A DNA stretch of 64,000 nucleotides from Thelephora terrestris (taxonomy: Eukaryota; Basidiomycota; Agaricomycetes; Thelephorales; Thelephoraceae): NCBI GenBank assembly GCA_015956445.1, contig WIUZ02000003.1, forward strand, positions 1,488,001 through 1,552,000, written 5' to 3'. A program made the position numbers and the translations under genes. Below are positions 56,128 to 64,000 of this stretch, piece after piece (the stretch's first letter is position 1; every line of letters starts with the position of its first letter). The notes beneath the pieces were generated by a model. That model ran no database searches. It was not told where the DNA came from and saw only the letters and a list, made by a program, of their open reading frames with translations.

Positions 56128-57908
56128 TCATATAGACTGAGTCTCAATACTCTCAGGACAGATTGGGCTAAACTCCGTACCGATATACGTCTTCATCCCG
56201 ACCGGCCTATAAATCCACACCTCGCCCTGCTTCAACCCGCCGAGATCATACGTCGCTTTCTTCGGCAGCTCACCAGTGCTCACACTCTGCTCTGCAACTT
56301 CCAACGTCCCAAACTTCGCGACATCCAACCACTCTCCGTTTTTAACGGGGCATCCCGGTACCAGATCAGTCACGACGATAGAGGTGTGATCTGGGGCTCC
56401 CAAGGTAGCAGTCCCACGGGCCCAACCCACGTGAATATCCATCTTCACGCTCTTCCATTGAACGATATCCCCTCTCCTTACCCTATCGTCGCCTCCCCTC
56501 CACATCCCAATCGGAGTCCCAGGAACGTCCGCGTTGAAACTGGCAATAAGATGGCCATGCGTGTGGGCGAGACTCGGTATTGGCTTCTCCACATAGTCGA
56601 ATTGTTCGAAACACTTGAGCCCTTCAGAAGCGAGATCCCAGCATTCGCCTCGAGCGCAATACTGTTGGGCTTCGACGTAGCCCTCCGCAAACGAGGCAAT
56701 TGTCTCGCCATATGTATTGTGCGCATTAATCAATGTCTCTTTATCGAGGGGCTGTGGGCATGGCAAGAATCTCGCGCTCCGTTCGATCTGGTTGGGATCT
56801 GGTGGTGCGGATCCGCGGGTTGTGATCTTGAGCTTACCCCAGAACATACTCAAGTCGCGACAGAAAACTCCGTAGAAGAGCACCCGCTCCTCGACGTTCC
56901 CCCTGCGGGAGGTTTGTCCAGACATACTGAAAAGGTCCCCCTTGTTCATAGCAGGGGGGTTGACCGGCGGTTGCTGGTTGTACCATGCGCTATCCCAGTG
57001 AGTAGAAGGGTGGAAGTAGTAAGCAAGGTCCTCTGCCGCGCTGCCGTGGGTTGGCTGGGGAGGATACGAGGTAAAATTATCTGAAGAAGCTGGGACTGTG
57101 ATTGACGTCAGCAGTGACCTCGATGACACCTTCCGAAAGTGCATTACCTGATAGCACGGGTTGAGGGGATGGGACAGATGCGGGTGCGCTGGGTTTTGAC
57201 CATGTTGCGATCGGCGGCTAGCATTCACGGAATATAGTGACTCCACGAGCAAGATATGGAGAGTCGTGCTTACCGGGGGTCCTTGACCCTTTTTGTCAAC
57301 AATGCTCGCTACCGCGCCCTTCACACTCGAAGGGACCCTGAACTTATTAGTAGGCGCGGGCTTCTGATTTCGGTCCTTCGGAATAAACGAGTCGTCTCCG
57401 GTGAACTTGACAAAGAACTCGTCCAACCAGCTGAAGAAGGCTTGCTTGTCCTCATGTGAGAGATTCGCCCAGTCAATCGAATCCGCATCCTGAGGAGGGG
57501 CTGGTTTCGGAGGAGTGTTGAACCGTCTGGTTGGGGGCAGAGGTAGTCCTGGGGTTGGGGATTTGGATGGTAAAGGCGATGATGAGGGCGATGGTGAGTG
57601 CGAAGGTGCCTCGGGGCGCGTGCTTCGCACAATAGGGGGAGGAGGACCACTCGAATCAAGCTGTGATCTCCCAGGGCTCGACGGCGAATGGTTCGACCGC
57701 AGAGGCGGTGGAGGTGGCGGAGGAGGTTTTGACCTCGGATCAACGTTCTTGGAAGGATTGCCCTGCAGCAATCGCCCGTGTCAGACCATGATCTCGGAAG
57801 TAGCCAGGAGGAACTCACTTGGTATCGATCTTTGGTGTTGCTGAACTTATCCGCCGCAGAGTCTTTCGCCTTGATAGCCTGGCTCTTGATATCAGCAAAC
57901 GACGGCAT
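56128..57908 (-). CDS. Aim3/Bbc1-like actin-patch protein with cysteine-proteinase-fold domain
   Basis: Exon 1 (57908-57819) encodes MPSFADIKSQAIKAKDSAAD and reads into KFSNTKDRYQ. After a GTGAGT intron, exon 2 starts at 57762 with GNPSKNVDPRSK and an uninterrupted eight-proline run typical of profilin or SH3 ligands. A Ser/Pro-rich linker follows, then IDWANLSHEDKQAFFSWLDE. A likely intron (donor GTAAGC near 57273, acceptor CACAG near 57087) lies in an otherwise open frame, so its removal is uncertain. The C-terminal domain (from about YYFHPSTHWDSAWYNQQPP) has CARGECWDLASEGL with Cys, and HTHGHLIASFNADVPGT with His. It also has GDIVQWKSVKMDIHVGWARG and GAPDHTSIVVTDL with His, a papain-like Cys/His layout. 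It ends PICPESIETQSI. Family members sit at cortical actin patches in endocytosis. Whether the fold is catalytic is unknown. Confidence 0.75.
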
Positions 57909-58648
57909 TGCGAGCGTCCCTTTGTCCTCAGCGGTGCCGACCGCACAATCGCTCAAGTTCCAGATGGGACGAGGGACTGAAGTCCATTACTCTGGCGCTT
58001 AACCGTCGGTTAATTCCGAACGCTCCGTCCTGTTCCTCCCAGGTTCCTCCAGTGTTCCTCCCTGTTCCTCCCCCGTCCGCTCATGGTGGTCCGTCTTCCA
58101 GCCCGTGAAACTCAAAAGGTGCTCCCTGGCCCTCCTACTATCACAATCGACATTGCACCACAATATGCAAAGCACTGTGCGGGACGAAGTGAGCTGATGT
58201 GCCCATCGGCTTAGGTTCATTCCAGCAACGTCCACAATCTGTAGCACCCCTTCGACTGCCAAAGGGCAAAAATCTGAGCTCATTCGGGTTTTTTCCCTTT
58301 TATGTACGTTCCGGGTGGCTTTTGAAAAACAGTTCGGGCATTTCTGTGAGTGCAGACCCTTACGATTCCCCGTTCAAGCTCCAGGCTCAATCGAATCTTA
58401 TCAAATAGCAGCTAATGTTCCCTTACTGGGGAGGGGACACATGCACAGGGCTCGTGCCGCCTGCTATGACTGTGCTGAAATAAATAGGCACGGGGCAAAG
58501 CGCTAGGTCGGGCCATGTACTGTATTAATTACCTCACCACCCATATTTGGGTGTTCCCCCGCCACACTTTTCGAACAGCCTCTATATTGCCTACCACCGC
58601 GTCCACATCCGTGATACGCTATAGCGACGTAGGCTTCTGGGAATCAGC
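57909..58648. other. Divergent promoter region between Aim3-like and helicase genes
   Basis: About 740 bp, no gene recognised. The stretch after 57990 has repeated TTCCTCC motifs (TCCTCCCAGGTTCCTCC, then GTTCCTCCC). It presumably holds both promoters. Confidence 0.45.
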
Positions 58649-61600
58649 ATGGACGCACGCGCAATTCGACTCCGGGGGATCTTCGCCGATGTCATCTACG
58701 GTCGGAAGGCCCTCACACCACAGACATCCTCCCTCTTCGTCCAGGGCTTATGCATGCAACCTGACGCTGCTGGGTGCCTTCACAAGCTCAATAACTCCAA
58801 GGAGGGTCTCAAAGCAATACAAACCGCGATGCGGATGGATACCTCTCCTGACTTCATGAACGGTCTCGGAACTCAGATACTCACCTACTTCCAGCCACCT
58901 GAACTGAAGGATCTCAGTGCAGGACGGTACTTGCAGCAACTTGTCACCAAGATCGCCGATCCCCCGATTTTCTGGGACTCGTTTATTCTTGCTTTCAGGG
59001 AAGGAAAGCTGCAAGAACCAGCTACGCTCTGTTTCGCGTGGCTGCTGCTTCAGCTTGTATCCTTGCCAGGTGATGAGGCCGATCCGTACCGCCCGGTAGC
59101 ACAAGATACAGCCCTCGTGGATTCTTTGGCAGCTTCCAACAATAACAACATTCGCACCATCGCGCACAAGATAAGACAAATCGTCGGTGTAATCGTTACC
59201 GGCGATCGTGGTCCTGGTGGAAGACACGACAACGACTTCGAAGACTTTAGGAAAGTCGCCATCCTACCCACTGCAGACGAGATCACCTCGAAGAAACCAC
59301 CGTACTACCGAATCAGCAAAGAATTAGACGATCCTGCGACCATCGATACTCGGCAAGGCACCTATCTCGACAATCACTTCCGCCTCCTTCGCGATGACAT
59401 GGTTCACGCTATGAGGGAGGAAATAGAGACCATACAGGGGAAGAAGAAGGGTCCTCGGATGGGGTTGATGGTCGAAGGCCTGAAGTTGATCGATTCGTAT
59501 TGTGGGACCCCTGAACGCCGAGTGAAGTGGGGAATCCAGCTGGAATGTTCTAAGGACTTGCCATTCTTTCGGGATGTCAAACCCGAGGACAGGATTACTG
59601 CGGTGCAAAATCAACGACGGTTCGCGAAACACGGTTCGGTGGCTTGTATCCTCATCAATGACAAGGTCGTCGGGTTTGCCTCTATCCATCGAGATGAAGA
59701 CCTCCTCTCCAAAAAGCCTCCTGTGTTCGTCGTCCAGCTGGACGGAGAAGCTAGTACCGTCAACGTTCTCACCAGGCTCAAGACGGCGAACAACGTGAAG
59801 ATGGTCCAGATCGATACTGCTATATTTTCCTACGAGCCCGTTCTTAAGGCGATACAGGATATCAAAGACGTACCTCTCGCAGAGGAATTACTTTTCTGGA
59901 ATGACACCTGCCCCACTCGACCCCCTACCTTCGATGAACCAGATATCGTTGCCGCCCTTGAGGCAGATCCTAGTTGCGAACTTCAGTCATATCTTGGGAC
60001 TCCCAACTCCATAAAACTTGACGAGAAACAAGCAGCGTCCCTTGTGACAGGGCTCACTCAAAAGGTTTCCTTGATCCAGGGGCCACCTGGTAAGCCTGAA
60101 TTTCCTGATCAACCTCCAGTGTCGCTGAGAATGTGCACGAATAGGGACAGGAAAATCCTTCATCGGAGCGTTATTGGCTAAGATCCTTCACGACCAGACT
60201 AAAAGCAAGATCCTTGTCTGCTGCTACACGAATCATGCCCTCGACCAGTTCCTCGAGGATCTCATGAAAATTGGCATCCCACCATCTAGTATCGTTCGTC
60301 TCGGCGGGAAATACACCCCGGCAACTAGACCTCTCCAACTCGACACAAACAGAGCGAGTTACTCAATGTCCCAATTGGAATACGCGGCCATCGATGAGGC
60401 CAAGAACCTCCGGGAACAAAACTGTTCCCAATTCCAAGGAATCTTTGGCGCATACAAGTCTGCGAACATCCACTCTCAGTTGCTCGAATACCTTGAGTTC
60501 GAGGAGCCAGGATACTTTTCAGCATTTGAGACCCCGAAGACTTGCGATGGCCAGAAGTTTATCGGGAGGGACGGGAAACCGATCAACGATTTCTACCTCC
60601 TCAACCAGTGGATCGAGGGTCGCAATGCCGGATTCCTCAGCTCTCGCGAGAACGTCGTGAAAGCCTCCAAGATCTGGTCGATGTTGCGAAAGGACCGCCA
60701 AGAAAAGTTGAAGACCTGGAAGGACGCTCTCTTCAAGGAGCAGGTCGCTCACGTGTACGAAATTGGGGAAGCATACAACAATTGTTTTGCGTCGATCGAG
60801 CGGATGTATGGGCGGAAGGTCGAGGCAATTCTGAACGAAAAGAGGATCATTGCTTGTACGACGACTGGGGCTGCCAAGTACGGCGAGCGGATTCGGGCTG
60901 CTTCTCCGACCGTTGTTCTTGTGGAGGAAGCTGGTGAAATTTTGGAGAGTCACGTCCTCACCGCGCTGGGTCCAAACACAGACCAGCTAATCTTGATCGG
61001 TGATCACAAGTCAGTGTTTATTCTTCGCCTGCTCAATGCAAGCGCGCTTACGGATTTCACAGGCAACTTCGTCCTAAGATTAACCATTACGGCCTTACGG
61101 TCGAGAGGGGCCGTGGTTTCAATCTCAATGTTTCGCTTTTCGAGCGACTGGTGCTGAAGGGGTTCCCTCACGAGACTCTTAGATCACAGCACCGCATGCG
61201 ACCTGAGATCTCGGTTCTCATTCGCGAGTTAACTTACCCGGAGCTCGTCGACGCTCCTTCCACCAAATCCCGTCCAGATATCCGCGGCCTTCGTGACAAT
61301 ATCATATTCATCAACCATGACCACTCGGAAGACGAGGACACTCGTCTCGCAGACCGCAAGGATCTCGGTTCAAACACGTCTAAGCAGAACACCCACGAGG
61401 CAGAGATGGTTCTGAGGATCGTTCGGTATCTGGCGCAGAATGGGTATGGGTCTGAGAAGCTGGTCGTCTTGACGCCATACCTGGGACAGCTTTCCAACCT
61501 GCAAGATGTGTTGAAGTCGGAGAACGATCCCGTTCTGAACGATTTGGACTCCTTTGAGCTCGTTAAGGCTGGGTTGATGCCCTCCGCGTCTGCGAAGATT

Positions 61601-64000
61601 GGGAAGAACCCATTGAGGCTGGCGACCATCGGTGCGTGCTTGTTGAATTCCAGGTGGGATGGAAGGGCTGAAACCTTACTTCCTCCTCCCAGACAACTAC
61701 CAAGGAGAGGAGAGTGATATCGTGATTGCAACTCTCACTCGCAGTAACCCGAAACACGACATCGGCTTCATGTATTCTCCCGAACGTCTCAACGTCTTAC
61801 TTTCTCGAGCCCGGAACGCCTTGGTCATGGTCGGGAACGCAGATACTTTCATGAAGTCACGGAAGGGAGGAGAGTTGTGGACTAGGCTATTCAAGATGCT
61901 TCGAACGAACGGAAATATCTACGAAGGATTACCTGTCAGGTGTTCTCAACACCCAGATCGTATCTCTTTGGTGAAGGAACCGAAACAGTTTGATGTGGAT
62001 TGCCCGGATGGCGGGTGCCAAGAGCCCTGGTAAGATTTGTTTTCCTCGTATGCACTTTGCGCTACCCGATCACCTAATCCTAGTTGAATTTCGTCTAGCG
62101 GGGCACAGTTGAACTGCGGGCTTCACACTTGCCACTCGATGTGCCACCGCCTTCGTGATCATTCCAAGATGCCCTGCGAGGAAGTCCTGACTTCGAGCTG
62201 TCCCAAAGGTCACACCGAAACCTGGAAGTGTCATCAGAAGCGCCCCTCTGTCTGCCGCATCTGTTCCCAAGATACCGAGCGTGCCGCAGACAAGCGGCGA
62301 AAGGACTTTGAGTTACAGAAGAAGAGAGATGCGGAAAAACAGGCGCATGATGAGGCAATGGCCAAGATCAACGCCGAGTTGAATGCGAAGATCCAGGCTC
62401 AGAAGGATTTGCAGCTTGCGAAGGACAGGGAAGCGGCATTGAAGCAGCAGGAGCAGGATATCAAGGATGCGGAAGAGAGAGCGAAGCAGAAGATCGCGGC
62501 GGAGAAGAGGAGGAAGGATGAAGAGGCGAAGCGGGCTGCCGAACAGCAGGCCCATGATGAGAAGATGGCCAAGATTAGGGAGAAATTGGATGCGCAAATT
62601 CGGGCTCAGAAAGATTTGCAGCTTGCGAAGGACAGGGAAGCGGCATTGAAGCAGCAGGAGCAGGATATGAAGGATGCGGAAGAGAGAGCGAAGCAGAAGA
62701 TCGCGGCGGAGAAGAGGAGGAAGGATGAAGAGGCGAAGCGGGCTGCCGAACAGCAGGCCCATGATGAGAAGACAGCCAAGATTAGGGAGAAATTGGATGC
62801 GCAAATTCGGGCTCAGAAAGATTTGCAGCTTGCGAAGGACAGGGAAGCGGCATTGAAGCAGCAGGAGCAGGATGTGAAGGATGCGGAAGAGAGGGTGAAG
62901 CGGAAGCTTGCGGCAGAGAAGAAGAGGAAGGACGAAGAGAAGAAGAGGAAGGACGAAGAGAAGAAGAGGAAGGATGAAGAGAAGAAGATTGCCGCTGAAC
63001 AATCTGCCGCTGCTTCCAGCAGTTCCGTTGCTTCGACCCTCATCAATACCGTCAGGTCATTGTTGAGCCCCTTTACGGTCACACCATCCACGCAATCACC
63101 ACCGGAGACCACAGAGAAGAAGGAAGAGGAGAAGAAGAAGAAAAGGAAGGAATCTGAGGCTCGTTCCGAATGGCAGCGCCGAAAGGCTATCGATGGTGTC
63201 GTGAATCCACACACCGACGCGATCATGGAGATGATCGGTCTGGAGGCCGTGAAGCAGCAGGTGCTCAAGATAATGGACAAGGTCGATGTTACCGTGCGCC
63301 AAGATACCTCTCTCTCCAAGGAAAGATTCAACATTGTGCTCCTTGGGAATCCGGGAACAGGTATCAGTCGTTTGGTCCCTCAACACGCAACACCTGCTAA
63401 CTTTCTCTCTCAGGAAAGACTACTGTCGCAAGGCACTATGCCAAATTCCTGGCCTCCGTGGATGTTCTTCCTGGTGACGAGTTCGTGGAAACTACCGGGG
63501 CAAAACTTGGAAACGACGGAGTCCCTGGTGCCAAGAAGATGGTCGAAGATACTCTGAAGGCTGGTGGAGGTTGCATCTTCATCGACGAGGCATACCAACT
63601 TACCTCCCCACAAAACTACGGCGGTGGTCAAGTACTGGACTACTTGTTAGCGGAGATGGAGAATAACACCGGAAAGCTGGTTTTCATCCTCGCTGGGTAC
63701 AGCAGGCAAATGGAGAAGTTCTTCGAGCACAACCCTGGTATCCGCAGTCGTGTCCCTTACAAACTCAACTTCACGGACTACGAGGATGACGAGCTTCTTC
63801 TCATGCTCGAGCAACTGATTGAGAAGAAGTGGGACAAGCGCATGAAAGTGGAGGATGGTACAAAGGGCTTGTACTGTCGGATCGCTACCAGGCGGCTCGG
63901 ACGTGGTCGAGGTAGGGAAGGGTTTGGGAATGCTCGTGACTTGCAGCTCCTCTTTGCCAAGATCACGGAACGTCAGGCTGCTAGGCTCTCGAAGGAGAGA
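58649..64000 (+). CDS. SF1 helicase / NFX1-type zinc finger / CbxX-type AAA fusion, incomplete at window end
   Basis: Six exons, 58649-60089, 60145-61009, 61063-61631, 61693-62029, 62099-63360 and 63414 onward, in phase, give 1687 residues to the window edge with no stop. Residues 1-470 are a helical N-terminal region. The helicase follows: IQGPPGTGKSFIGALLAKIL (Walker A, lysine about 484), VCCYTNHALDQFLEDLM (motif Ia region), VVLVEEAGEILESH (motif II, EEAGE), LILIGDHKQLRPK (III), SQHRMRPEIS (IV), then DNYQGEESDIVIATLTRS and ERLNVLLSRARNALVMVG (V, VI). This set is typical of Upf1-like, ZNFX1/Hrr1-type enzymes. Next come Cys/His-rich segments (CSQHPDRI, CGLHTCHSMCHRL, CPKGHTETWKCHQ), a Lys/Glu coiled coil with three repeats, and a CbxX-family AAA domain (VLLGNPGTGKTTVARHYAKF, GGCIFIDEAYQL, LVFILAGY). 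Likely an RNA or RNP remodeller. Confidence 0.88.
62338..62958 (+). repeat. Three tandem 207-bp repeats in the helicase/AAA gene
   Basis: Three in-frame units of 207 bp (69 codons), beginning near 62338, 62542 and 62749. Copies two and three are almost identical (M/T and I/M/V substitutions only), and copy one is more diverged. Each unit encodes QAHDE.MAKI, LQLAKDREAALKQQEQD, DAEERAKQKIAAEKRRKDEE, a heptad-rich coiled coil. Further short KRKDEEKK repeats follow. The near-identity of the last two copies implies recent duplication or gene conversion, so copy number may vary between strains. Confidence 0.9.

Noticed and set aside
56386-57084. 232-codon plus-strand frame
   Set aside because: Overlaps, on the opposite strand, the well-supported C-terminal domain of the Aim3-like gene.
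62313-63002. 229-codon minus-strand Leu-rich repeat-like frame
   Set aside because: Antisense of the Lys/Glu/Gln coiled-coil repeats; the apparent leucine repeats are an artefact of composition.

Overview
This window looks like genomic DNA of a basidiomycete fungus, most likely an agaricomycete. The reasons are: many short introns (about 45-75 nt, GTRNGY...YAG), a STE3-type pheromone receptor beside a CaaX lipopeptide pheromone precursor, tyrosine-kinase-like (TKL) protein kinases with the HGDLKG catalytic loop common in mushrooms, a mushroom-type seven-helix membrane protein family, F-box and BTB genes in decay, and fungal lysine biosynthesis by the aminoadipate route. All family names were assigned by reading translated exons, not by database search.

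Layout. 1-2.1 kb: nothing recognised. 2.1-3.8 kb: a dead TKL kinase gene split by two small inverted-repeat transposons, the first with a perfect 8-bp target duplication. 4.06-6.6 kb: a mating module made of a complete STE3-like receptor (-) and a divergent 62-aa pheromone precursor (+), with similar HMG-box-like motifs on both sides of the shared upstream region. 7.4-8.8 kb: a disordered protein. 9-12.3 kb: gene-poor, with a degenerate direct repeat. 12.6-15.7 kb: an acidic/Lys-Glu-rich protein facing the histone chaperone Rtt106, whose upstream region carries a pair of inverted ACGCGT boxes. 16.7-17.8 kb: F-box pseudogene. 18.4-26.8 kb: a segmental duplication with one intact seven-helix gene, one broken copy, an extra copy of the upstream region, and an inserted fragment of a CIA1-like WD40 gene. 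28.5-29.4 kb: PHO80-like cyclin. 29.6-33.6 kb: no recognised gene. 33.6-36.5 kb: two divergent SnoaL/NTF2-like paralogues. 37.4-38 kb: BTB remnant. 39-46.8 kb: a conserved mushroom protein abutting a TKL kinase, a Pro/Ser-rich membrane protein, and a second kinase on the minus strand. 46.9-47.5 kb: an AT-rich fold-back element. 47.6-55.5 kb: alpha-aminoadipate reductase (Lys2, -) divergent from a vacuolar basic-amino-acid-type MFS carrier (+), with a tandem repeat containing GATA sites between them. 56.1-57.9 kb: an Aim3/Bbc1-like protein. 58.6 kb to the window end: a large helicase/zinc-finger/AAA fusion, cut by the window edge.

How genes work together. The receptor/pheromone pair is a self-contained sensing module. 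The Lys2/transporter pair joins lysine synthesis to probable vacuolar storage of basic amino acids. The rest is a mixture of housekeeping genes (Rtt106, cyclin, Aim3-like) and rapidly turning-over accessory families (kinases, F-box, BTB, seven-helix proteins) in which transposon insertion and duplication are easy to see.
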